Positions 17,701-23,785 of a DNA stretch of 27,330 nucleotides are shown piece by piece. This DNA is from SUG1106 sp964651095 (GTDB lineage: Bacteria; Bacillota; Clostridia; Peptostreptococcales; Anaerovoracaceae). The notes below the pieces were generated by a model. It did no database searches, was not told where the DNA came from, and saw nothing but the letters and a program-made list of their open reading frames with translations. Each line of letters opens with the position of its first letter. Position 1 is the stretch's first letter. Made by a program: the position numbers and the translations under genes. The stretch covers positions 1 through 27,330 of the forward strand of contig CAZYWO010000019.1 in NCBI GenBank assembly GCA_964651095.1. Reading direction: 5' to 3'.

Positions 17701-18278
17701 TCGTTTATTCTCTCAAGGTTTGCGTTGGTAGACGCAAGTTTACGCTCCGCTTCGGCTTTTTTGCTCTTGTACATTACAACTCCGGCAGCTTCCTCGAATA
17801 TTTCACGTCTGCTTTCCGGTTTATTGCTTACCATATCTGCAATTTTACCCTGTCCTATAATCGAATACCCATCAACGCCTATTCCTGTATCCATTATCAG
17901 TTCTCTGATATCCCTAAGACGGCATTGATTATTATTAATCAGGTATTCGCTCTCACCGGAACGATACATCCTTCTTGTAATAGCAACTTCGTTGTAATCT
18001 ATAGGTAAAATTCCCATCGAATTATCTATGACTAAAGTGACTTCTGCCATGCCTCGTGATCTTCTGCTGGCAGTTCCGGAGAAAATAACTTCTTCCATCT
18101 TGCCGCCTCTGAGCATTTTAGGGCTTTGTTCGCCCAAAACCCATCTTATGGCATCGCTTATGTTACTCTTTCCGCTTCCGTTTGGTCCAACGATACAAGT
18201 TACCCCTTCGTGGAACTCTATTACAACCGGTTCGGCAAATGATTTGAACCCGTGCATCTCTATTCGCTTAAAATACAT
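14718..18278 (-). CDS. smc: chromosome condensation protein SMC
   Basis: SMC is the long coiled-coil ATPase that organises and separates chromosomes with ScpA and ScpB. The 1186 residues show the full plan. The N-terminal Walker A GPNGSGKSN is at 31-39. A long coiled coil runs to about 510. A hinge spans about 510-660, including GIKGIEGVVAEL and a glycine-rich ASGAITGG. A second coiled coil follows, then the C-terminal ATPase half with signature LMSGGEKTM and Walker B FCILDEVEAALDD. The start codon overlaps the rnc stop by one base (TAATG). No sign of damage is visible. Confidence 0.98.
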   Translation of the reverse strand: MYFKRIEMHGFKSFAEPVVIEFHEGVTCIVGPNGSGKSNISDAIRWVLGEQSPKMLRGGKMEEVIFSGTASRRSRGMAEVTLVIDNSMGILPIDYNEVAITRRMYRSGESEYLINNNQCRLRDIRELIMDTGIGVDGYSIIGQGKIADMVSNKPESRREIFEEAAGVVMYKSKKAEAERKLASTNANLERINDIIGEIEGRIDSLRDDSIKAKEYLELKERYRELEINIALKNVEKLNVSSGTIKDDVNQLKDNIEALTAQKKEIDEKLSSDRTRNESLEQLSNEARDKLLVKVEEINRLTNKSQLDSEKLSGIDRDISRINEEILSLEEKLTREMENAEELEAKKERVNENLRREEKSLSEKINSYNEVMSKSLELSEAVENAKNQMFNLHSKVSAKRSEARSMESYRESLAKRKAQLLIDSAQIEENSKAFMEAADKVKLQKIQAESNMEEIKSCLNDGKKRQSSLAAELNELSKAAEDVRIQFSQLTARKRTIEEMENNYEGYNGAVRFIMKSGIKGIEGVVAELMKVPEGLEIAVETALGAGLQNVVCQKDDNAKYAIDALKKNKAGRLTFLPIESVKGTMPQISGKVSGAPGFMGMAAQLINYDKKYEGVFQYLLGRVAIVDNMTNAVNLSKIVGSGIRFVTLDGEIINASGAITGGKYKNATANLLARRGEIEKLNVEIDNLKKQHLQMEEKIKEKTEENLNIKDMVSKLESDSRTVEISLANLNAKLVSIEENKKELQQSGDKQDREMASIEQDFENAEKMVADILAEAAEAEKHIGTLEAEISENLEKAQQIKEQVNLANEEITKARIAKTDWDNKYEAVTQLLSRIQDSIDDFTVQIDDKKNQLEVLENQRNKILFNSEDAEEIVKTYNEEKNKLEEYIAQVAAEKSVLVEQVNKMTDELSAIGDKLNSYQDQKYQQEIKLAKNETQLETIKEKLWNDFEISYAQALEFKKENFAFSASVKESHEIKNRMRQLGDVNIGSIKEYEQVNERYGFLTEQRSDITVAMDELKTIIDDMERTIKIKFKDNFDKVVINFEEIFKELFGGGHAELRLDNEDNPLEAGIEIIAQPPGKKLQNINLMSGGEKTMTAIALMFAVLKTKPTPFCILDEVEAALDDANIDRFAKYLRKFHEIQFAIVTHQKATMEHADVLYGVTMPEQGVSKVLSLRLGDKLPETLAL

Positions 18279-18976
18279 TAAAATTTGTCTCCTCTCTTGA
18301 GAGTAGCCAAGGTTTCTCTGGCGGCGTTCTGTTCTGCCTCTTTTTTACTTTTACCCACACCTTTTCCGTAACTCTTTCCGTCACATTCCATGTGAACAAA
18401 AAACGTTTTATCGTGAGCAGGTCCTTCCTCTCGATCAGTAATGTAAACGATGTTCACAGGTTTACCTTTGCTCTGCAAAACCTCCTGAACTTCTGATTTA
18501 AAATCTTGGAATAGTTTGCCGCTAACTGCATTATCTATAGTTTCCTTAAAGAAGTGTACCACAAACTTGGCGGCTTCATCATATCCTCCGTCAAGAAATA
18601 CCGCGCCTATAACAGCTTCTACGCCGTCGGCAAGGATTGAATCTTTTTTTCTGCCTCCGGCAGTTTCTTCTCCATGACCCATATTGATATACTTTCCAAG
18701 ACCGATTTTTCTTGCCACATCTGCAAGGGCTTTTTCACACACTATTAAAGCCCTTGTCTTAGTAAGCTTTCCTTCAGTTACGTTAGACATGCGGCGATAA
18801 AGTTCTACTCCCACAATCGCATCCAGAAAACCGTCTCCTATAAATTCAAGACGTTCATTGTCTACATGTTTTGTGTTTCTTTCCCGGTTAAAAGAGCTAT
18901 GTGTAAGAGCTCTGTCTAAAAAATCTCTGTTTTTAAATTTATATCCGATGATTTTTTCAAGTTCTGTATTATTCAC
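18278..18976 (-). CDS. rnc: ribonuclease III
   Basis: RNase III cuts double-stranded RNA during rRNA and mRNA processing. The 232 residues comprise an N-terminal RNase III domain and a C-terminal double-stranded RNA-binding domain (about 158-228). The RNase III domain holds the signature NERLEFIGDGFLD (40-52, acidic residues E41, E44 and D48) and the second acidic site DGVEAVIGAVFLD. The start is GTG, placed inside the end of plsX with an 8-nt overlap and preceded by GGAGA. Many Firmicutes carry acpP or fab genes between plsX and rnc; none are here. Confidence 0.97.
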   Translation of the reverse strand: MNNTELEKIIGYKFKNRDFLDRALTHSSFNRERNTKHVDNERLEFIGDGFLDAIVGVELYRRMSNVTEGKLTKTRALIVCEKALADVARKIGLGKYINMGHGEETAGGRKKDSILADGVEAVIGAVFLDGGYDEAAKFVVHFFKETIDNAVSGKLFQDFKSEVQEVLQSKGKPVNIVYITDREEGPAHDKTFFVHMECDGKSYGKGVGKSKKEAEQNAARETLATLKRGDKF

Positions 18977-19982
18977 TTAGAGTAATCTCCTCAATTTCCA
19001 GTACGGAATTTTGAATTGTTCCCACTACATTTTCTTCAACATACGGAATACCCTTTAAAATGGTATTCTTAACCGCATTGGCGCTGGAAGAACCGTGCAT
19101 TTTCACAATAGGTCCTTTTACACCTAAAATAGGCGCTCCGCCATATTCCGAATAATCAAAGTCATTCTTAAGTTCACTTAGCTTATCTATAAGCAGAGCA
19201 GCTCCAAGTTTGGCTTTTACTCCGTTGGTAAACTTTCTTTTTATAACCTGCAAAATATTCCATGCCAGCCCTTCTGTAAGTTTCAAAACCACATTTCCGG
19301 TGAAACCGTCTGCAACGATTACGTCGCAAACGCCTTTAGGAATTTCCCTTGCCTCCACATTGCCTATGAAGTTCATATTACTGTGGTCTAAAAGCTCATA
19401 AGCGGCTTTAGTCAAAGTATTTCCTTTGGCAGCTTCAGTACCTATATTCACAAGTCCAACCCTAGGATTTTCCCTGCCCAAAACTTTTTCCATATATATA
19501 TTACCCATCATGCCGAATTCCAGCAGGTTATTAGGTTTACATTCCGCATTGGCGCCTGCGTCTACAAGCAAAGATGGTTTTCCGCCTAGGATTGGATAAA
19601 TTGAAGCAAGAGCAGGTCTGTCAATACCTTGGATTCTTCCTAAAAGGAAAAGTCCTCCCGAAAGAAGGGCTCCTGTACTTCCTGCGGAAATGAATATGTC
19701 TCCTTCTCCGTTTTTTACCATGTTGATTCCTTTAACAATTGAGGAATCCTTTTTAGATCGAACGGCTCTTACAGGGGCTTCATCGTTGGTAATAATCTCT
19801 CTTGCATCTGCAACTGAAATCTTACTTCTGTCATATTTATGTTTCTTCAATTCTTCATTTATTAATTCTTCTCTACCGATAATAACAATTTCATGTTCAA
19901 GCTGTTTAGATGCAGCTACTGCACCTTCAACTATTGCCGCAGGCGCATTATCTCCACCCATGCCATCTAAAATAATTCTCAT
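18969..19982 (-). CDS. plsX: phosphate acyltransferase PlsX
   Basis: PlsX makes acyl phosphate from acyl-ACP and phosphate, the acyl donor used by PlsY. The 337-residue protein starts MRIILDGMGGDNAPAAIVEG, the typical PlsX N-terminus. It also has the conserved GSTGALL and GILGVKG-like segments (here APILGVKGPIVKMHGSS). It is the first gene of the long minus-strand series and has its own strong promoter in the divergent gap with the secreted FN3 protein gene. The rpmF and YceD/DUF177 genes often found upstream of plsX are absent. Confidence 0.97.
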   Translation of the reverse strand: MRIILDGMGGDNAPAAIVEGAVAASKQLEHEIVIIGREELINEELKKHKYDRSKISVADAREIITNDEAPVRAVRSKKDSSIVKGINMVKNGEGDIFISAGSTGALLSGGLFLLGRIQGIDRPALASIYPILGGKPSLLVDAGANAECKPNNLLEFGMMGNIYMEKVLGRENPRVGLVNIGTEAAKGNTLTKAAYELLDHSNMNFIGNVEAREIPKGVCDVIVADGFTGNVVLKLTEGLAWNILQVIKRKFTNGVKAKLGAALLIDKLSELKNDFDYSEYGGAPILGVKGPIVKMHGSSSANAVKNTILKGIPYVEENVVGTIQNSVLEIEEITLSE

Positions 19983-20031
19983 TGGTTTTTAACCTCGATT
20001 CTATAATAATGAACATAATCATACGAGTATA

Positions 20032-20060
20032 ATCATAGCACAAAAAGCAGAAAAAGCCAA
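20032..20060 (-). promoter_or_regulatory. vegetative promoter of the plsX gene series
   Basis: On the minus strand, TTGGCT (20060-20055) is followed after exactly 17 nt by TATGAT (20037-20032). A TG one base upstream of the -10 box makes it an extended -10. The predicted leader before the plsX ATG is about 43 nt and contains a GAGG ribosome-binding site. Very AT-rich sequence lies just upstream and could act as an UP element. It probably drives at least plsX-rnc-smc-ftsY-der. Confidence 0.7.
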
Positions 20061-20203
20061 GGAATTGGAGTGATTTTATTTTATTTTAGCAGAAAATTAT
20101 ATTTTTATTTTTTTCTTTGAGTTTTAATTTAATTTTAATTTTTATATGGTAAATTTAGGTCATAAAGTAAATATGAATTAAACTAATTTAGGGGGTACTA
20201 AAA

Positions 20204-21136
20204 ATGACTACAAGATTTTCAAACGGAAAAAAAATATTATTAGCCATAGCGCTGTCCACAATTCTTATCCTTACATTAATACCGCAGAAAGCAGATGCTG
20301 TCAGCAGTTATAACAATTACCAAAACTCCAATGTTACAACTCTGGCTGCTCCTAGTAATCTCACATCATTAAAACAGGACGACGACGAGATTACTCTCTC
20401 ATGGATGCCTGTTAATGGCGCCAGCGGTTATGAGGTATATCGCTACTCTACTACTCACTCTCAATGGTTGTTAGTTGAAAGAGAAAACACCAATTCGGCA
20501 GAAATTGACGATTTAATTTCAGCAACTATCTTTACTTTCAAGGTAAGAGCTTTTGCTGTAAACGATAACGGTAAAGTCGTATATAGCGATTATTCACCTA
20601 CATTTAAAGCAGCTACGCTTCCGAAAGACGTTGATAATCTAAGAGCATCGGCTAAAACAACCTCTACAGTAACACTTAAATGGAGTTCCGTCAAGAGGGC
20701 CGACAGATATCAAGTATATAAATATAATTCTACTACAGGTACATGGAGCAGACTTATCACCACAAGCAAAACAACTTATAAAGTTACAGGTTTAAAAAGC
20801 GGCACCACATATAAGTTCAAAGTTCGTTCTTACAGGGAAGCTCTTGGAAGCAAGCACTACAGCGGTTTTGAGTCTATAAAAGTAACTACTGCATCTTCTT
20901 CGACAGCCTCAACATCTTCCGGCTACATCGGAACTGCCAAAGCTAAAAGCATCGCTTTAAATAAAGCCGGTGTGTCATCTTCGGCGGCTACGTTTACTAA
21001 GACTAAACTGGACTATGATGACGGCGTAAGAGTATACGATATAGAATTCGTTGCCGGCAATTATGAATATGAGCTTGAAATTAACGCTAAGACAGGAACG
21101 ATTCTGGATTACGATAAAGATTACAGATGGGACTAA
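20204..21136 (+). CDS. secreted protein with two fibronectin type III domains and a PepSY-like C-terminal domain
   Basis: A typical signal peptide occupies about residues 1-32: basic N-terminus RFSNGKKI, hydrophobic core, and cleavage probably after KADA. Two fibronectin type III domains follow, about 48-139 (starting APSNLTSL) and 141-230 (starting DVDNLRAS). Each has the ITLSW or VTLKW strand, a YEVYRY/YQVYKY strand and a FKVRA/FKVRS strand. A Ser/Thr-rich linker leads to a PepSY-like domain (about 242-308) with AKSIALNKAGV, YDIEFVAGNYEYELEINAKTG and a final acidic end. PepSY domains often inhibit proteases or sense the cell surface, and FN3 domains act as spacers or sugar binders. No sorting signal was seen, so the protein is probably released or loosely held. 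AGGGGG precedes the ATG. It is a single-gene transcript ended by a strong hairpin. Its function is unknown. Confidence 0.88.
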   Translation: MTTRFSNGKKILLAIALSTILILTLIPQKADAVSSYNNYQNSNVTTLAAPSNLTSLKQDDDEITLSWMPVNGASGYEVYRYSTTHSQWLLVERENTNSAEIDDLISATIFTFKVRAFAVNDNGKVVYSDYSPTFKAATLPKDVDNLRASAKTTSTVTLKWSSVKRADRYQVYKYNSTTGTWSRLITTSKTTYKVTGLKSGTTYKFKVRSYREALGSKHYSGFESIKVTTASSSTASTSSGYIGTAKAKSIALNKAGVSSSAATFTKTKLDYDDGVRVYDIEFVAGNYEYELEINAKTGTILDYDKDYRWD

Positions 21137-21155
21137 AGTTTATGGAAATAAATTA

Positions 21156-21184
21156 GAAAACGGACTGCAAAGCAGTCCGTTTTC
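21156..21184. terminator. bidirectional intrinsic terminator
   Basis: A perfect 13-bp inverted repeat (GAAAACGGACTGC and its complement, loop AAA) is followed on the plus strand by CTTTTATTT and flanked on the minus strand by A/T-rich sequence. It lies 20 nt after the FN3 gene and 3 nt past the stop of the convergent P-type ATPase gene, so it can end both transcripts. Confidence 0.93.
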
Positions 21185-21186
21185 TT

Positions 21187-23055
21187 TTATTTCCTCCATT
21201 TCAACAAAAATGCTGAATTGATAATCACAAAAACAGAACCACCGTTATGTACCAATGCGCCGACAACAGGATTCAGTACTCCCGTAATGGCAAGAATAAT
21301 AGCCACAAAATTTAATGTCATAGAAAACGAAAGATTAAATTTAATGGTAATCATCATTCTTTTTGCCAATGATAAAAGATGCGGTAACTCTTTTATCTCA
21401 TCATTTACAAGTGCAATATCGGCTGCGTCAACAGCTATATCAGTTCCAATCCCGCCCATCGCAATACCTACATAGGCTTTTTTTAATGCGGGAGCATCAT
21501 TGATACCGTCGCCAATCATGCACACTTCCTGTTTTTCCTGCTGATACTTATCTATAATATTCAGCTTATCTTCTGGCAAACATTCCGCATAAACTTCCTC
21601 AATCCCTATCTGTTCTGCGATGTATTCTGCGGTATTCTTCGTGTCACCCGTCAATAATACAGGAATAATTCCCGTACTTTTTATTGAGGTGACTGTATCT
21701 CCTGCATTTTCCCTAACCACATCGGATAATGCTATCATTCCTGCCATATAGCTATCAACAGATACGAAAATAATCGTACAACCTTTTTCTTGATGGCTGC
21801 CTGCCATAGCAAATATTTCCTCGCTGATTTTTATGCTGTACTGTTTCAATAATTCTTCATTACCTGCAATTATTGTATGACCCTCAATGTCCGCCTTTAT
21901 TCCTCGCCCTGCCAGCATTTCAAAATGTTCCGACTTTATCAGATTACTGTCGTATTCTTCTTTATAGCATTTTACAATCGCCTTGCCCAGCGGATGCTCA
22001 GAAAGGCTTTCTGCACTCGCAACAATCCTATAAAATTCTTTTTCAGAAAAGTCACTCGAAAAACACTGTACAGCTACAACATTGGGAGTTCCATAAGTAA
22101 GGGTTCCCGTCTTATCAAAAGTGATTTTTTTCACCTTTGCAAGTCTTTCCAATGCATCGCCCTCTCTTACTAAAAAACCGTGTTTTGTAGCGTTTCCGAT
22201 TGCTGCCATGATTGCGGTTGGCGTTGCAAGCACAAGGGCACATGGGCAGAACACAACTAAGATGGTAACAGCTCTTATAATATGCCCTGTCATAAACCAT
22301 GTAAGGGCTGCTGCGGAAAGTGCAATCACAACAATCCATGTCGCCCACCTGTCGGCAATACCTACAATCTTAGCTTTTCCTGCATCTGCTGACTGTACCA
22401 GCTTTATCATTCTTTGAATAGAGCTATCCTCACCTACTTTGGTTGCCCTCATATCAAATGCGCCAAACTGGTTAACCGTTCCACTTGAAACTTCGTCTCC
22501 TTCACTTTTATCAACTGGCAGCGATTCTCCCGTCATTACTGATTGGTTAACAGATGTTCTCCCTTTTATTATAATGCCGTCAACAGGAATTGTTTCTCCT
22601 GCCAATACTCTGATAACATCTCCTATGCTAACCTGCTCGGCAGGGATTATTTCCTCCTTTGTTCCGTCTATACGTCTTGCAGTCTGCGGAGTAAGGTGTA
22701 CCAATTTTTCAATCCCTGCTCTCGCCTTTGACACCGTTAAATCTTCAAGCAAAGCGCCTAACTGCATGATAAAAGCAACTTCTCCAGCCGCAAAATCTTC
22801 TCCGATAATAACTGAAGCGATCAGAGCAATGGACACAAGCACATCTGCCTTAATGTCAAAAGCTGTCACTAAGCCGATGACAGCCTCTAAGATAATTGGC
22901 AGACCACATAAAACTATGGCGATCCAAGCCATATCTAAGAAGAATATCCGAACATGGAATATGCTCAAAAGTAGTGAGACTGCTGACACTATTAGAAAGG
23001 CAATATCCCTTTTCGTTCCTCCCCATTCCAGTATTTCTTCTAATTTTTTCAACAA
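21187..23055 (-). CDS. heavy-metal translocating P1B-type ATPase
   Basis: This membrane pump uses ATP to export heavy-metal ions. With the chosen TTG start it has 622 residues. Motifs in order are TGES (about 175-178), the metal-binding CPC in FCPCALVLATP (about 270-272), the phosphorylated Asp in DKTGTLT (about D314), and MIGDGINDAPAL in the ATP-binding loop. No N-terminal heavy-metal (CxxC) domain is present. CPC occurs in both copper and Zn/Cd/Pb pumps. The last helices read TLNFVAI and LVHNGGSVFVIINS, which fit neither the classical Cu pattern nor the KxxxF...DTG pattern of CadA, so the metal is left open. I chose TTG at 23055 (23052 is also possible) because AAGGAG lies just upstream and a perfect promoter sits at 23099-23127. 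An ATG at 23178 would lie upstream of that promoter. Confidence 0.93.
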   Translation of the reverse strand: MLKKLEEILEWGGTKRDIAFLIVSAVSLLLSIFHVRIFFLDMAWIAIVLCGLPIILEAVIGLVTAFDIKADVLVSIALIASVIIGEDFAAGEVAFIMQLGALLEDLTVSKARAGIEKLVHLTPQTARRIDGTKEEIIPAEQVSIGDVIRVLAGETIPVDGIIIKGRTSVNQSVMTGESLPVDKSEGDEVSSGTVNQFGAFDMRATKVGEDSSIQRMIKLVQSADAGKAKIVGIADRWATWIVVIALSAAALTWFMTGHIIRAVTILVVFCPCALVLATPTAIMAAIGNATKHGFLVREGDALERLAKVKKITFDKTGTLTYGTPNVVAVQCFSSDFSEKEFYRIVASAESLSEHPLGKAIVKCYKEEYDSNLIKSEHFEMLAGRGIKADIEGHTIIAGNEELLKQYSIKISEEIFAMAGSHQEKGCTIIFVSVDSYMAGMIALSDVVRENAGDTVTSIKSTGIIPVLLTGDTKNTAEYIAEQIGIEEVYAECLPEDKLNIIDKYQQEKQEVCMIGDGINDAPALKKAYVGIAMGGIGTDIAVDAADIALVNDEIKELPHLLSLAKRMMITIKFNLSFSMTLNFVAIILAITGVLNPVVGALVHNGGSVFVIINSAFLLKWRK

Positions 23056-23070
23056 TGCCTTCTCCTTCCT

Positions 23071-23127
23071 ATACCTATATGGGTATAGGTATAGGTATAT
23101 TATACGTATAGGGGTATGGGTTGTCAA
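23071..23127 (-). promoter_or_regulatory. promoter and CsoR-type operator of the P-type ATPase gene
   Basis: On the minus strand, TTGACA (23127-23122) and TATAAT (23104-23099) are consensus boxes with a 17-nt spacer. Just downstream, overlapping the expected start of transcription, is the 16-bp dyad ATACCCATATAGGTAT (23086-23071), in effect ATACC-6-GGTAT. Further ATACC/TATACC copies lie between the dyad and the -10 box. The same promoter and dyad occur in front of the neighbouring csoR-family gene. A repressor bound here would block transcription until metal enters the cell. Confidence 0.85.
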
Positions 23128-23137
23128 GTAATAAAAC

Positions 23138-23166
23138 AATGGGCGGTACATTCTGCACCGCCCATT
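23138..23166 (-). terminator. intrinsic terminator of the CsoR-family gene
   Basis: A 10-bp perfect stem (AATGGGCGGT and its complement) with a 9-nt loop lies 21 nt after the stop codon of the CsoR-family gene. On the minus strand it is followed by GTTTTATT. It separates this transcript from the ATPase promoter, whose -35 box starts 11 nt further on. Confidence 0.8.
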
Positions 23167-23186
23167 ATTACATATCAATACTTTTT

Positions 23187-23468
23187 CTATCCCATATTGG
23201 AAAACCGTTCAACCGCTTTTGTAAAATCTGCAATCGTTTTATCCGCATCGCCATGTTCGATACCGTCACGAACACAATGCTGTATATGTCCCTCAAGAAC
23301 AACTTGTCCAGCCTTATGCAAGGCAGATTTTGCTGCATTGATTTGTGCCAGAATATCCTCGCATGGAATATCTTCCTCAATCATCTTATCAATCGCCTGC
23401 ACCTGACCGATAATCTTTCTCAGCCTTCTGTGCAGATTGTCCGCATCTATACATTTTTTCAATCTCAT
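23187..23468 (-). CDS. csoR: CsoR/RcnR-family metal-sensing transcriptional repressor
   Basis: This small all-helical repressor has 93 residues from the chosen ATG. The metal ligands of copper-sensing CsoR are present at the same numbers as in the Mycobacterium tuberculosis protein: C36, H61 and C65 (PCEDI and EGHIQHC). The DNA-binding helix HRRLRKIIGQVQAID is typical. In the Cu(I)-bound state such proteins leave the operator. The second-shell Tyr35 and Glu81 of M. tuberculosis CsoR are Pro35 and Asp81 here, so metal choice or response may differ. The start at 23468 is supported by an AGGAGG site and by a promoter at 23500-23528. The frame stays open upstream to 23579, but that would be outside the transcript. 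It very likely controls itself and the adjacent ATPase gene. Confidence 0.9.
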   Translation of the reverse strand: MRLKKCIDADNLHRRLRKIIGQVQAIDKMIEEDIPCEDILAQINAAKSALHKAGQVVLEGHIQHCVRDGIEHGDADKTIADFTKAVERFSNMG

Positions 23469-23477
23469 CAGCCTCCT

Positions 23478-23528
23478 ATACCTATATGGGTATGTGTATA
23501 TTATACTTACACGTGGTTTCCTTGTCAA
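23478..23528 (-). promoter_or_regulatory. promoter and CsoR-type operator of the CsoR-family gene
   Basis: On the minus strand, TTGACA (23528-23523) and TATAAT (23505-23500) are consensus boxes 17 nt apart. They are followed by the dyad ATACCCATATAGGTAT (23493-23478), identical to the one in front of the ATPase gene. The dyad covers the predicted transcription start, so binding would give autorepression. The AGGAGG ribosome-binding site follows directly. Confidence 0.85.
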
Positions 23529-23655
23529 TTCCATTCTGCCTTTATTAGACCTTTTCTTTTTGCGGGAAGAATTAACCATTAATTTTCTTCCGGGCAGTAA
23601 AATATATAAAATATGGTATTTTTTACTATATTATTTTAAAAATACTATATTAAAC
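23529..23655. other. AT-rich gap with no recognised feature
   Basis: This is the part of the 23469-23785 gap not taken up by the csoR promoter (right side) or by the terminator of the YyaL-like gene (left side). It is AT-rich, and I see no gene, repeat or conserved RNA in it. Confidence 0.5.
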
Positions 23656-23705
23656 AAAAAAACTTTCTGTAACAGTTTTTCTAAACAATTACTATAGAAA
23701 GTTTT
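23656..23705 (-). terminator. probable intrinsic terminator of the YyaL-like gene
   Basis: The inverted repeat AAAACTTTCT (23705-23696 on the minus strand) and AGAAAGTTTT (23668-23659) closes a hairpin. Its interior can also pair (GTAAttGTTT with AAACtgTTAC). On the minus strand it is followed by a run of T (TTTTTTTG including the stem end). It lies 81 nt after the gene stop codon. It is AT-rich, so the confidence is moderate. Confidence 0.6.
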
Positions 23706-23785
23706 CTTGATTTATCTTCAAAATATTCTTGAATCCATCAGCTTAGGCTTATAAAAGGCCGAGGTTCTTCACAGCTCTGACCGCT

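Noticed and set aside
22439..23131. Plus-strand open frame of 230 codons
   Set aside because: It is antisense to the P-type ATPase coding region and its promoter, with no recognisable domain and no ribosome-binding site.
23056..23178. Longer N-terminus of the P-type ATPase starting at the ATG at 23178
   Set aside because: It would encode a Tyr/Arg-rich segment across the operator, lie upstream of a perfect promoter at 23099-23127, and pass through the terminator hairpin of the neighbouring gene.
23469..23579. Longer N-terminus of the CsoR-family protein starting at the ATG at 23579
   Set aside because: It crosses the promoter and operator, and the shorter form puts C36, H61 and C65 at the family numbering with a ribosome-binding site in front.
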